Shown piece by piece: positions 32,671-45,151 of a DNA stretch of 64,000 bases (its first letter is position 1; every line of letters begins with the position of its first letter). Below the pieces are notes generated by a model, which worked only from the letters and a program-made list of their open reading frames with translations, was not told where the DNA came from and did no database searches. The position numbers and the translations under genes are program-made. The stretch lies in contig NC_134108.1 in NCBI RefSeq assembly GCF_040939455.1, forward strand, positions 38,608,501 to 38,672,500, written 5' to 3'. The DNA comes from Microcebus murinus. Taxonomy: Eukaryota; Chordata; Mammalia; Primates; Cheirogaleidae.

Positions 32671-34659
32671 TAACTAACTCGTACTTTTCCCTTGCTCCCT
32701 TATCCCCTAGTCAAGCCACATCTAGAAGTAAATAATTGTAGCTATTTCAGTTTAGTGAAATGTCACCTAGGAGCATTTCATGAGACAAATTCAGTAAACA
32801 AACCTACAAGTCCTTTTTTCCCTGTCAGTCTTAATGTTCTCTTTATCTTGTCTTAATTGCCTGAGTTCAAAAGCAAGATATATAAATGGCAGAACTATAA
32901 GGAGTTACATAGAACAGTCATTGGAGAAAAACTAGAGGAGCCATTTTAGGCTGGTGGCTTTGAAATGAGTATTTGCTCCTACTAGGGAATGCCTTGGTAG
33001 TCAATGCTAGATTTCCAACCAGGTACAGCACCTGGTGCATGGGAGAGATTTACTAAATGTTGGATTAATGAACAGATACATCACGAACAGGCTTTGTTTG
33101 GGTGGGTTCAATCGTTGCTCTCTAGAAGAGGAGTCATTTATGTGAGTAGTAAACAAGGGTTATGGGAAGCTTTTATTTTACCTGTTACCGTATCTCTCTA
33201 AGAACTCTCTACCTGCTCTCAGTAAAATGTTGCCTTCTGCACCTTCCCTGACCCTATAGTCCCAGAAGCACTACATCACAGATATTACACAGGAAAAAGG
33301 TCATTTAGAATAATTATTCCTCTGACCAGAATGTCTCTCCTCTGATCTACAACTTGGGCTAAATAATCAAACCCCAAAACCCATGGAATTTTTAAATTTC
33401 AACTTACTGGTTGGTGCTGAATATTTTGTGATTTTTGTCTTTTCATGAGGTTTAAAAAATACCATGTACTGGTACAAATAAATACATAGATAAAAAGTAA
33501 ATACTTGTTGGATAAGTGACTGAGTGTACACTGTAACCTGTTTGAAGCAAGATTTTACAGTAAAATTTAGTTGGTCCCCACAAAGCCTAAATGTTTGTGT
33601 AGTTCATTTGAAACTTGTCTCTGTTCTCAAATTGGCACTATTTTACCCCATCCCATATCTGATAAAGTTTCATGAGTTTATCTCTAGGAGAGAAAGGCTT
33701 CTTGTCAAACACAAAAATAAGAGAAAAGGAGGTGGAGTTTCCTCCCTGAAATCAGAGGGCAACATGCTGTGTCCATTATAAACTCTCACATTCAATAAAG
33801 GGGAGGATGCCAGGATACTACAGCAAATGGAGTTTTGCTGAAGATCAAAGCAACATAAGCTGCTATAACAGACTTTATGTTCTGTCTTTTCATTTCCTGT
33901 AGGTGGTGAGCCCCTGAATTGTAGTAATTACCAAAGTTTGTGATTGAAGGCAATTAGTTTCCTTCCTGACATGGAAAATGTCAAAAAGCAAGCTGCCTCT
34001 CAATGGCCCTAACTTTATAGCTCATTTGTAATTATTCTTGTTAGTTCTCAGTTGGTAGGAATTAGAATATGTTTTGTTTTTGAGATTCTTTGAACTTCCT
34101 TGCCGGAGCTTATTTTTAAATACCCTCAGTAGTTTGTTTTATATTTATAAAAAATTGATTTGCTCACTCCAAATTCTTACTTATCAGTTTTTAATTAATT
34201 ATAGTTGGTAGTTATAATTAATAAGAAAATTATAACTGATCCAATTCAATTTTTATGGAAAATTTTATTTAAAATTCTATGATTCTATAATTAAATTGCA
34301 AAATTAAAAATGGACACAAAACCTTTTTTATGTTGAAAAGTTTAAAAATAAAAGCATATATAAAGAAAATACACTCTATTTTTCACTTTCAGATAGACAG
34401 ATTATCTATATATTCTTTTTACTTTAGCCAGCTCCAAAGATTAAATTAGGATTAGGATTGATAGAGAGTTGAGAAAAAAAAATTACTAGTAAATAAGACT
34501 TGTGACCATTTAGGATTTAGTTAAGTTACATTTTCAACAGATGTTCTTAATAAATACAATAATGGTAATTAATATTATTATTATACACCAAAGTGCCTGA
34601 AATAGAGGGGAGGGAACATTAGATAGGATTGAATAGAGAACTGTAAACTCAGAATTACA
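32671..34659. other. Mostly unassigned; weak L2 traces
   Basis: 33005-33080 ('cagcacctggtgcatgggag', 'actaaatgttggattaatgaa') and 33220-33260 ('aaaatgttgccttctgcacc', 'ttccctgaccc') resemble sense L2. The remainder, including an AT-rich 34130-34400 with TTAATTAA-type patches, is unassigned. Confidence 0.4.
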
Positions 34660-34830
34660 AAACCATAAACTGGAAATATGCCTGAAAATATATTCAAGTC
34701 CAACTCCTGAGTTTTACAGATAAGAATATTCAGTTTCAAAAAAATAAACCGTCTCAGGTTAAATTTTCAGTAGGTAGTTTAGTTGAGGCAATAATCCATG
34801 TCTTCTAATTCATTACATTTACTCTCTGTT
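34660..34830 (-). repeat. MIR-like ancient repeat, antisense
   Basis: 'attcaagtccaactcctgag', 'ttttacagataagaatattc', 'ccgtctcaggttaaattttc' and 'caataatccatgtcttctaa' follow the antisense order of a MIR-type repeat. Decayed; family uncertain. Confidence 0.45.
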
Positions 34831-35149
34831 TTTTCTACATATGCTAACTGAAAAACAAAAGTAACTATATGTATTGAATCGTCCGTACAATTATTAATTT
34901 AAGTAGTCTTAAGTTAAACCTTGAAATATAGAATTTTACCTGAATGTACTTTGTGTAATGCTATATATCTTATAGGTCATGTTTAATTATTTATTGCTTA
35001 CTCAATATTTATTTATTTTGTATAAGCATAATTATGGCAATAGAGAAAACAAAGGAAGGACAGCCACAATTTTCACTATCATATTACAAAATTTTCAGTT
35101 TTTACTTCTAGTAATGATCCATGCTTACATATTTTCTGAAGTTGTAATG

Positions 35150-35510
35150 ATGAGGTAATATAATCTTTGTTCTGTTTTATTTAATTAACATTATACCATG
35201 ACATTGTCATGTTATTACATAATGTTCATAATTATAACTTTAGCAACTACATAATATTTCATTGACTTACTTTGATTTTTATCCAGCCATTTTCCTCTTG
35301 TTGAATAATTAGGTCATTTCTAACATTACTATAAATAATACTGCTGTGAATATCCTTGTGTACAATGCTTTCCTATATTGTTTGTCTATAAATTATTTTT
35401 CTGTGGATAAATTATGTTATTAAATTATAATTGACTATGAACATGTAGATATCAACAAGGCTCATAGTGTATTTTGCTAAGTTGTTTTCCAAAGAGATTA
35501 TATCCCATAA
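35150..35510 (-). repeat. Old L1M 3'UTR, antisense
   Basis: 'ttatccagccattttcctctt', 'gttgaataattaggtcatttc', 'tactataaataatactgctg', 'gtgaatatccttgtgtaca' and 'ctaagttgttttccaaag' are the antisense 3'UTR hallmarks of L1M-class elements. Confidence 0.65.
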
Positions 35511-36129
35511 GTAAAACACAAAGTCACATAGGCTGCTGTGATTAAATAGCTCAGTCCCACCTTATATGAAAACAACAGAGAAGCCACAGGTAGGGCTGGC
35601 CTTGTATGCAAAAGGGTATAAAGAAGTCTGGTAAGGATAATTTATAGGATATGCCTTTAAACAACCCCCCACTAATCCTTCCTAAAATTTCCAACAATAC
35701 AATTTCTTAATAACTTCTTACAGCGTTACAGTACCTTAAGGTTTTTAATAAATTTAAGGCATTTCTAGATCAAAGAAAGGTAAAGCAGTATCTAACACAT
35801 GTTCAGGGTCTCGTTTATATGATTAATTTTCATTACCAATCATAAATTCTTAGCATAGACTCAATCCTTCAAATAAGCATTAGGAAGAAGGAAGTTAAAA
35901 GCACGAGATTCCGATGTCTGTTGAGTGAAAGAAAATAGAGAACTGCATTTCAATCTCCATAGGTCATACACACATGTTCCCTCCACAAAACACACACACC
36001 AGCTAATAAAAAGGACATGATTTTTCACAAGCTCTTAGAACTCAGGCCCAAGATTCACATAGTTGTCGTGATTTACTCACAGAGTTGTCATGATTTACTT
36101 GCTCAACATTTCTTTCCCTGGTATATACA
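35511..36129. other. Unassigned sequence
   Basis: No assignable repeat. Two small duplications of AGTTGTC(A/G)TGATTTACT lie at 36060-36100. Confidence 0.35.
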
Positions 36130-36400
36130 GCTACACAGTTACCATTTATTGCAAAGTTGCTATGTCCCAATCACTTTCTTAGGTGCTCTTTGTTCAGAAT
36201 CTCATTTAGGCCTTTTAATAACTCTATAAGATCTCATTTATTTCTCTCATTTTATATATGTGCATATCAAGGCCCAGAATGTTTAAATATTTTGCATAAA
36301 ATCACAAGTTCTGAGTTAAATGAAGCAGCAGAGAGCCAATATTCACCCTTCTCTGAGTGGCTAAACTATGCAGTAACTCTTAGTGTGTGGAGATTTCAGC
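36130..36400 (-). repeat. MIR SINE, antisense
   Basis: 'accatttattgcaaagttgct', 'ctttcttaggtgctctttg', 'gaatctcatttaggcctttta', 'ataactctataagatctc', 'caaggcccagaatgttt'. Antisense MIR in order. Confidence 0.65.
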
Positions 36401-37829
36401 CTTAAGGTTTTAATAGCCTTTCTGAGATATCTGGATTCTCTTGTGATTTTTATGTTCATAAAAATTGAAAAACCTTTCAGTTTATTCATTTTCCCAGAAT
36501 TTCAGTCCTACTGGACATTGACTTTACTGTTAAATATGTAACCAGAAAAATACAAATGGGAACCACAATAGCGACCCAAAGTGAACTTTGTAACAAGTTA
36601 TGAAATGTTATAATATTTTGCACTCAATCTTCATGACTGAAGTGTATTAAAGTCACAACAGATATTCCAAATCAGTAGTTGTGTTGCAGTGGAATTTCAA
36701 CAATATTAATTCAAAGTTAACAACCACTCTGATTCATCTCTTTAGATTAAGGTCCCATAAAAACACCAGTTCAAGTCTCATGACTTTTACTGAAATGTCT
36801 CTAAATATAATTCTTACAAAGTAATGAAATCTGATACAGTGTTTGGGACTGAAAATTTTAGAGAACAAAAGAATGTAAGAAGAATGTACCTGTGCCATAA
36901 GCACAGAAACCTCAGATGTCATGACTTTTTCCTTAAATTTTTTTGAATAATTAAGCTGATCTCTTAATAAATCATTTATAATTATTCACAAGAATGCAAG
37001 TATGTAGCATTAGTTGGAATGATCTTGGTACAGAGTTAAAAAAAAAAAAAATCCTTTCACTACATCGAAAACTCCACCAAGAAATGATTGGATGAATTCT
37101 AAGTTTTTAAATGTTTGCAGAAAAATTCTACCACAAACTTAATCTCAAGAAGAAAACACTTTAAGTGTATAATGAATATATTATTAGTGAAAGTTTAGGA
37201 TAAACATGTCTTATACTAGAAATCCACAAGAAAATAATTTGGAGTCAATAATAGGTAGACAGATATTGGCCATAAATAGACCTTGAACTTTTAATTTCTT
37301 AAAGAAACTTTTTCTTTCTTTAAGAAAGAAAAATTTGCCACATATCCAGTCTGCCTTTACATAGGTGGTAAATTCTACATGCTTATACAGTTATAAATAT
37401 AGTTATATGACTAGTTAAGTCTTGCGAAGGAGAAAGAACAGGATACCTTGTAGGTGCACACAGCCCTCAAAATTTGCTTGTAAATGGTTTGGCTCTTAAA
37501 ACATAATTACTCATCGAAAATATTTCAAATTATAGCCTCTCCCACCTGAAACCCATTGAATGTGTAATTAAGTTGAATTGTGGTTATTATACTTGAGACA
37601 GAGCTCTGAGTTCAGGGAAGAAGGAGGCAGAAAACACATATTTACGTCTCCTTTCCTGGCAACAGGGCTGGCTGTGGATAAAATTTAGCATATGCAATAT
37701 ATGTGGGAATATATATTTTTGAACTTCTTTATATTTACTCCTCTCTCACTTGAATAACACTGTTATTTGGGTGTGCTATATTCATTTCCTGTATTCAATT
37801 AGGCTTATTGGCATACTACCCAGCACCAG
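36401..37829. other. Unassigned; one small hairpin
   Basis: AT-rich. TTTCTTAAAGAAA (37295-37307) and TTTCTTTAAGAAA (37315-37327) can pair as a 13-bp stem with a 7-base loop. A 14-base A run lies near 37037-37050. Otherwise nothing. Confidence 0.4.
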
Positions 37830-37945
37830 CCTACCTCTCAATGTCCTGTGCCTCACAATTATCTCCTTCCCCTTTTGTTCCTACTACAATGCCTGGCACA
37901 TAGAAAGCATACAATAATCATTCATTAAAAGAATGAATAAAATAA
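37830..37945 (+). repeat. L2 3' end
   Basis: 'ttgttcctactacaatgcctgg', CACATAGAAAGCATACAATAA and 'cattaaaagaatgaat' read as a sense L2 terminus. Confidence 0.55.
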
Positions 37946-39074
37946 GAAACACAGAAAGTAGAAAAGAAAAGATATGGCTTTAACTGATGCTTTGCCCCTT
38001 ATCTTTCTCTCCATTTACATTAAGCTATTCTTCAAGTTTCATACGGTTGTGGTTCTACACAATGGCTGGCTTGAAGGTGAGAGCTCGAGTTCCAACAAGT
38101 GTGGTAAAAGTGGAGTGGGGCAGCAGCAGTGCAAAAGTCTTATGCAGATTTTTAGATCCAGCATGGATAGGAGTCTCACATTCTTTTTAAATAATGTAAA
38201 TAGTGAGGCCGCGTAGCTCAAAAGACCATTATGAATCATTATAAAATAAGGCAACCATACTGTTGTCATGTGGTATAGCAGTTCTAGACATGCTTCACAT
38301 GTGTTCCAAACAGTGATAGGACCTTAAAGCAGTCACATCTCTGTCCTATCCACCATACAGAGAGGCACAATAAAGCAGTACAGCTGCTGTGCTCCTGCTC
38401 TAGGACTGCAGTTCTCCAGCGACAATGCTCAATACTGAGTGCGGCTCTTGTGGTAATTCATGGGCGAGGTGCCTCCTTAGGCCTTTCCTGTGTTGCATAC
38501 CTTTCTCATTTGCTAAGCTGCGTCTGGTTAGAAAGTCCATGCACATGCTCTTGTATGGTCAAAAAGAGATACTTCCTCTATACAGAACTCACTCAAGGCC
38601 CAGCATGGGCACATGGCAGGCTGACGGCCAAAATGTGCCCATTAAAACCCTAACAAATGAATCATGAATCTGGGTGACTGGAGAGACAAATGTTTACCAT
38701 GGAACGGTAACAAAAAAGTCTGGGCTTTTTGCCATTTAGGAAAAAAAAGAAGCATATAAACTTTCTTATCCTTTCCTGGATAGAGCGCTCAGAAGGTGTA
38801 GCGCACACAACTCAGTCTTTGCAGAAGCATATTGATAACAAATGAGACCATTTTTATAATTTATAAATAATATATATTATATATGTGCATATATATATTA
38901 TATATAGTGATTTACTCTCTTTTGATGACTGATTTCCCTTATCATAAAACAAAGTAGGATGATGCTATTATATTTATCCTTTCCTATCACGTCCTTTTAT
39001 AATTTAAGGCTATAGAACAAGCAGTGTGTGTTATTACTCATTGAAAACCAAGAATAAAAAAGTAATATAATTTT
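37946..39074. other. Unclassified CpG-bearing stretch
   Basis: No repeat family or gene recognised. Unlike its neighbours, 38050-38810 keeps scattered CpGs (GAGGCCGCGTAGCTC, CCAGCGACA, GTGCGGCTC, GGGCGAGG, GACGGCC, GAGCGCTC, GTAGCGCAC). Overlapping plus-strand frames of 67-80 codons (37974-38216, 38425-38667) show no family. It may be a young unnamed insertion, a decayed retrocopy, or unmethylated regulatory DNA. An AT dinucleotide patch follows at 38866-38907. Confidence 0.4.
38866..38907. repeat. (TA)n-rich simple repeat
   Basis: Interrupted TATATA tracts able to form a hairpin around GTGCATATATATA. Confidence 0.85.
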
Positions 39075-39270
39075 TATGAGCATAGCATTTGCTTTGCTCA
39101 ATATCAATTTTAGTTCTTCCACTATCTGGCTGTGTGACTTTTGGCAAGTTACTCAACATCTTTCTCTCTGATATGGTCACTGGGATTAGATGACATATGT
39201 ATATGTATTAAGCACTTAGAACAGTGCCTGAAACAGATTAATATTCAATAAATATTACTTGAAGATTGTT
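39075..39270 (+). repeat. MIR SINE
   Basis: 'ttcttccactatctggctgtg', TGACTTTTGGCAAGTTACTC, 'cactgggattagatgacat', 'gcacttagaacagtgcctg' and 'attcaataaatatta' in correct sense order. Confidence 0.85.
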
Positions 39271-40559
39271 TATATTATTTCTAAAATTAACATTAGGATA
39301 AAATGCACCTGTACCATTATGGGCAAATATACTAAAATATTCACCAATAGCATTATATCCTACCAGAGTAGGTTGGTTTGTTCATATAAAGAAAGTTATT
39401 TGGGAATAAGTATTTTTTAAATTAACTACTGTTAACCTTTTCTTGACTTAAGATTTTATTCACACTCTGTGTTTCATTTACCTTTCTCACTGTAACTAGT
39501 AAATAAGACAAATTATTTCAGAAAATGGAAGTAAGACAAATAAGAACTCCAAACCAATGGAAATCAAGTATAGTAAAATACTCTATTCCAGAGGGGGGAA
39601 AAGTTTCTAGAATATTTATGAATAGCTTATTATTGAAATTCTATTCTATGTTCATGGAGATATACATATAATATAGCTGAACCCAGTTTTTGAGAACCAG
39701 AATGTATGACCCAGTTGTACTCACCTTTCCTTTTGGCCAGTAGAATGTTTTTCATTCAACTGTGTTTTTCTTCTATTTGGCTTTTTGGTACTCTGACAAA
39801 CTGTGTGATGATCCTGTGTTTGGAATGTAGACATTTTAGAGGTTCTCTAATCTCTTCACTCAAATATTAAGGTAGAAGCTGAGAATATCAAACTTTTCAA
39901 TTATGTTGGAAATGCTTCAGGAAGTTTCTTACTGAAGAGTAGAGTGAAAATGATTTATTAAATGAAAAAATGAACCACTGGCCAATGGAAAGTTGACAGC
40001 TAGTAAAAATTTTGCAGTTGGGATTCATCACTCCATGCAAAAGATATTTGAGAAAAAGAGTAAGTAAATTGAGGTGATATGAACTACTTATAACACAAAC
40101 TTCTGATGCTTATTATATAAGACTACTAATATAAAATATGGGTTTCCAACTTCAAGGCTGAGTGATGAAGAAAAGACAAGGCATGAAATTTTAGAAACTT
40201 ACTTCACAGGAGACTTATTTTGGATGCTCTAAAAATATCAGTAGGCCTTCATGTAAAATTTCCTTGTAAGGTCTCCTTTCTTCAAAATTTCTCTTTGGAA
40301 TCCAAACTTCAACTTCAATGGCAGTGTAACCTGGAGAAGAGAGATAGCAAAGGAAGGCTGGGAGTTGGTGCTATCAAGAACACCTTTTAATCATTTATAT
40401 GTATGCTTTAACAACTGTTTGATATTTTAGAGAAATTCGTTCTTGTTTATTAAATTAATCATCTTTGAGTGAGGACAGGAACAAGAGAAAAGTGGCAAAG
40501 CAGAAAGCCCCAGCCTCTCCTTCCCCCATGGAGACACTGATTCTATAACAATACACAGA
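39271..40559. other. Unassigned sequence
   Basis: No repeat or gene recognised. The last part may belong to the start of the L1 leader described next, whose 5' limit I cannot fix. Confidence 0.4.
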
Positions 40560-41990
40560 CAAATTTCCTTTGTGAGAAATCCAGAAACCAGTTAAGGTTA
40601 TATGCATCCCAGATGAGTGTGAAATTAGTTGCACTAAAGCCAGTAGGAGAATTTGTGGAACTTACTTGCCAAAGCCCCTCCTCTGACAGCACATTGCAAT
40701 TGGAAGGAAAATTCCAACTTCTCTCTGGGGAAGGAAAGAGAAGAATGGAACATACATCTTACATTTAGCTCTTTAAGAGGGACTACCTGAGGGACTGGTT
40801 TCTGTCTTGCCTAAATCTAAACTAACAGTAAAGGTACCAGGTTGGGGGCCACTGAAAATAAAGGTGACAGTTAAACTAGTTTGTACTCACTTACCATTGC
40901 CCCTTGCCATGGCTCAGCATGTGGTGAATGAGAGGAAACTCCCAACTCTAAGCTTCTCCCTGCAAATGGAATGAGTTGGAGTATGGATGAAACATTCCAG
41001 ATTTTCAAGGGGCTGCCTGAGGGACTGGTTTCTGTCTCACCTTACTCAGAGTACTGATGGATCTGGCATACTGTAGATCCCTGGGAGCCACTGAGAATAA
41101 CAACAACAAAAAAGAGCTAGAAACCTTTATGCTCTTCCAGAGGATCTGGGGCACAAAAGAAAGAGGCCAATATGGCTCTGTGTCTTCTTCTTTGAGAGAG
41201 AAAGCTTAAAGTAGAGTATACGTCCAACATTCTGGCTTCTTAGAGCATTGTCTAGCTACTGGTTTCTGTCTCACTTGACTCGGAACATTGATGGGACCTG
41301 GAATTCTTTAGATGCCTAAGAGCCACTGAGAACAACAACAACAAAAAGAGCTAGACAGTAAGCTGTTGCATCAAAGGACCCACAGTACAGCAGAAAGAAG
41401 ACAATATGGCTCAGCAGCTTCTCTCTCAGGGCAGGGGAGTGGCAGTGGTGGTGGCGGTGGTGGAGGAGGAGGAGGAAGAAGAGTAGAGTATGCATCCAGT
41501 GTTCTGGCTTTTGGGAGAAGGCTTCCAGAGAGACTAATTTTCCCTATCTCAGAGCACTGATGGGACCTAGCACACTCTAGAAGACTGGGGACTTCTGAGA
41601 AAAAAAAAGAGCTGAGCAGCTTGCAGATGCTACAGAGGACCTTTTGTGTAGAACACATAAAATACACTTTGGCAGTTTCTCCCTTGGGAGCAGGGAGAGA
41701 GTGAAGAGTAGAGAATGCTTCCAAAGCTCCAGCTTTGCAGGAGGTTGCCTGATAGACTGGTTTTTGTCTCACCTGTCTTGGAGCATTGACAGGACTTTGC
41801 ATAATCTAGATGCCTGGGAAGCCACTGAAAACAAAAAAGAGGTAAGCAGTTTACAGTAGCTCCACAGAACCTGCAGTACCACAGACAAATGCCAGAGAAA
41901 GAAGGAGATTACAAGCATCTGTAAAAAGAAACTGGCAAAACCTCCCTAATTGGGGATTTACATGCACAAGTTCAAAGAAGACACATCCAC
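40560..41990 (+). mobile_element. L1 5' leader with tandem monomers
   Basis: About five related units of 220-275 bp follow one another. Each carries 'gactggtttctgtctcacc' or a variant (near 40794, 41024, 41258, 41535, 41756), then 'gatgggacctgg', 'gccactgagaacaacaac' and 'agagctag', then 'aatatggctc', 'gagtagagtatgcatcc' and 'ttctggctttt'. The array leads into an L1 ORF1 relic after an Alu. This is the layout of an L1 promoter region with tandem monomers. A GGT/GGA-rich patch at 41444-41485 lies in the third unit. Confidence 0.65.
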
Positions 41991-42058
41991 AGAAAAGCTT
42001 TGAGAGATTCCAGAATCTCTAGCAGGGCTGATTAGTGAAAGTCTTTTCCAGTTCATAA

Positions 42059-42070
42059 AGACTGGGAGAG
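42059..42070. repeat. Alu target site duplication, left copy
   Basis: AGACTGGGAGAG, repeated at 42364-42375. The host L1 reads continuously when the insert is removed. Confidence 0.9.
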
Positions 42071-42363
42071 GGGCTGGACACAGTGGCTCATGCCTATTAT
42101 CCTAGCATTCTGGGAGGCTGAGGCAGGAAGATTGTTTGAGGCCAGGTGTTCAAGACTAGCCTGGGTAAGAGTGATAGCCCCTATCTCTACAAAAAAAAAA
42201 AAAAAATAGAAAAATGAGCTTGGCATGGTGGTGCATGCCTATAGTCCCAGCTACTCAGGAGGCTGAGGCAGGAGTTAGAGGTTGCAGTGAGCTATGATGA
42301 CACCACTCATTCAAGTCTTGGCAACAGAGCAAGACCCTGTCTCAATAAAACCAACAAACAAAG
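42071..42363 (+). mobile_element. Old AluJ-like dimer, sense
   Basis: 'ggctggacacagtggctcatg', 'gggaggctgaggcaggaag', 'ctctacaaaaaaaa' mid A-tract, second arm 'gtggtgcatgcctatagtcc', 'gaggttgcagtgagctatg' and 'acagagcaagaccctgtctc'. It lacks the strepsirrhine linker of the two other Alus and is more decayed, with small deletions in the right arm. AluJ-like, so older. Inserted in the L1 leader just upstream of ORF1. Confidence 0.9.
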
Positions 42364-42375
42364 AGACTGGGAGAG
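42364..42375. repeat. Alu target site duplication, right copy
   Basis: AGACTGGGAGAG, partner of 42059-42070. Confidence 0.9.
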
Positions 42376-43321
42376 ATGGCTGTTGTTTTCAAATGCATGG
42401 ATCCCCACACAAAGTGACAAGGCATAGAAAAAGAAGAAAAAAAAAAATAGAGAAACTTAGCCCAACCAATGGAATAAAATAAACCTCCAGAAACCAATTT
42501 TAAAGAAACAGAGGTATGTAAAATCCATAACAAGGAATTTAAATAAACATCATAAAAATGCTAGAATAAGATCAAGGAAAATAATGCATGAACAAAATGC
42601 AAATATCAATAAAGACATAGAAAATATTTTTAAAAAACCAAACAAATTTTATAGCTGAAGAATATAATAGCTGAATTTAAAAATTCACTAAATGGGTTCA
42701 ACAGTGTATTTTATCAAATGGAAGAAAGAATCAGTAAACTAAAATGCAGGTCGTTTGAAATTATCCAGTCATAGTAGAAAAAGAAAGAATGAAGAAGAAA
42801 AAATAAAGCCTAATGGGACACAATTAAGTGGACCAAAATAAACATTATGGGACCAATATACACATTCTGTTCTCTCCCAGAAACAAAAGGGAGAGAGACA
42901 AAGAGAGAAAAGGGAAAGGGGAAGAAAACTTATCTAAAGAACAATGACCTACAACTTTCCAACACAGGAAAGGAAACGGACACCAGATGCAAGAAGACAA
43001 ACAGATCCTAGATTAGATGAACCAAAGAAGAAAACACTGAGATGCATTGTAATCAAATTGTCAAAAGTAAAAATAATAAAAAAGAGAGAGACAGAGAAAG
43101 AATTTTAAAAGAAGCAAAAGTAAAGCTCTCACATACAAGAGAGCCTACATAAGACTCAGTGGATTTTTCAGCAGAAATCCTACAGGCCGGAAAGAATAGG
43201 ATGATATACAGAAAAAATGAAAAAATATAAAAATGCCAACTAAGACAACATTACTGACAAAATTGTCAGTAAAACATCCTCAACATTGAAGGATAAATGA
43301 ATACTTTCCCAGATAAAGAAA
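42376..43321 (+). pseudogene. L1 ORF1 relic
   Basis: Sense ORF1 with frameshifts. Landmarks in order: 'ggtatgtaaaatccataac', 'aataatgcatgaacaaaatg', 'gctgaagaatataatagctg', 'tcatttgaaattatccag'-like text near 42750, 'accaatatacacattctg', 'agatgcattgtaatcaaattg' and 'ttcagcagaaatcctacagg'. ORF1 encodes the trimeric RNA-binding chaperone of L1. The coiled-coil, RRM and C-terminal parts are all represented, but no intact frame remains. It follows the monomer leader and ends where the ORF2 deletion begins. Confidence 0.8.
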
Positions 43322-43775
43322 CATAGATTAGATTAGAAACATATATTAGAAGAGTTAATATTGTTAAAATGCCCAAACTACCCAAAGTGACTTACAGATT
43401 TAATGCAGTCTCTATCAAAATCCCAATGACAATTTTTTCAGAAATAGAAAAATAAACCTAAAATTCATATGGAGCCACATAGAACCCAGAAGATCCAAAA
43501 CAATCTTGAGAAGGAAGACTAGAGCTGGAAGCTTCACACTTTCCTTTCTTCAAAACATACCACAAAGCTACAGTAATCAAAATAGTGTGAAAGTGACAAA
43601 GACAGCCATATATACCAATGGAACAGAATAGGAAGCCTAGAAATAAACTCAAACATGTATAGTCAAATGATCTTTTCAAGGGTGCCAAGACCACACAATG
43701 GGGAAAAGAAAGCCTTTTTAACAAATTGTGCTGGGAAAACCAGATAGCCATGTGCAAAATAATGAAATTGGACCC
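43322..43775 (+). pseudogene. L1 ORF2 distal relic, first copy
   Basis: The text jumps from ORF1 straight to late ORF2 ('ttaatattgttaaaatgccc', 'aatcccaatgacaatttttt', 'aattcatatggagccacata', 'gtgctgggaaaaccagatag'), so about 3 kb (ORF1 end, endonuclease, most of the reverse transcriptase) is missing. It breaks off at 'gaaattggaccctta'. Confidence 0.75.
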
Positions 43776-45119
43776 TTAACCAAGGAGGTGAAAGGTCTCT
43801 GGAAGAAGAACTACAAAACACTGGTGAAAGAAATCACAAATGGCATGAACAAGTGGAAAAATATCCCATGCTCATGGATTGGAAGAATCAATATTATTAA
43901 AATGTCCATTCTGCCCAAAATGATTTACATATTCAATGTAATTCCCATCAAAATACCAATGTTATTTTTCACAGAACTAAAAAAATAATCCTAAATTAAT
44001 TTGAAATCCAAAAAGAGCCTGAATAACCAAGGGAATCCTAAGCAAAAAGAGGAGTCTGGAGGCATCACATTATCTGACTTCAAATTATACTATAAGGTTA
44101 TATTAGCCAAAACATCATGGTAATGGTATAAAGGTAGATCATTGGAAGAGACTAGGGAACCCAGAAATAAAACCACATAACTACAACCAACTGGTTTTCA
44201 ACTAAGGAGACAAAAATATACACTGGGGAAAAGATGACCCATTCAATAAATGGTGCTAGGAAAATTGGATAGCCACATGCAGAATAATGAAACAAGATCC
44301 CTGTCTCTCACCATATACAAAAATTAACTCAAGATGAGTTAAAGACTTAAATGTAAGACCTGAAACCATAAAAATTCTGGAAGAAATGTATGAAAACTCT
44401 TCTGAACATTAATCCAGGCAAAGAATTTATGACAAAGACTCCCAAAACAAATACAGGAACAACAAAAATAAATGAAACTTAATTAAAGTAAAAAGTTTTG
44501 ACACAGCAAAGGAAATAATCGACAGAGTAAATGAACAACCTTCTGAATGGGAGAAAATATCCCCAAACGGTACATCCGACAAAGGAGTAATATCTAAAAC
44601 CTACAAAGAACTCAAACAAATCAGGAAGAAAAAAACAAAAACTCCATTAAAAAGTAGGCAAAAGACATGGACGGATATTTTCAAAAGAAGCTATATAAAT
44701 TGCCAATGAACATATGAAAAAATGCTTAACATCATTAATCATCAGAGAAATGCAAATTAAAACCACGAGATACCACCTTATCCTTGTCAGAGTGGCCATT
44801 ATTAATAAGTCAAAAAATAATAGATGTTGGTACAGATTCAGTGACAAGGGAATACTTACACACTATTTGTGGGAATATAAATTAGTAGAACCACTATGGA
44901 AAACAATATGGAGATTCCTCAAAGAACTAAAAGTAGACCTATCATTCAATCCAGCAATCCCACTGCTGGGTATCCACCCAAATTAAAAGAAGTCATTATA
45001 TCAATAATGCACCTGCACCCAAATGTTTATTGCAGTACAATTCACAATTGCAAAGATATGGAATCAGCCTAAGTGCCCATCAACTGATGACTGGATAAAG
45101 AAAATATGATACAGACACA

Positions 45120-45151
<32 letters not shown>

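Noticed and set aside
37295..37327. 13-bp hairpin as an RNA gene or terminator
   Set aside because: AT-only low-complexity palindrome, likely chance in this composition.
38866..38907. TA-rich tract as an origin or matrix attachment site
   Set aside because: Simple dinucleotide repeat; nothing else supports a function.
41371..41802. 143-codon minus-strand frame, the longest of the window
   Set aside because: It lies antisense to the tandem L1 leader monomers, and its proline run comes from the GGT/GGA tract. Chance frame in a repeat.
40560..41990. Tandem array as centromeric or satellite DNA
   Set aside because: Only about five diverged units, directly joined to an L1 ORF1 relic. L1 leader monomers explain it better.
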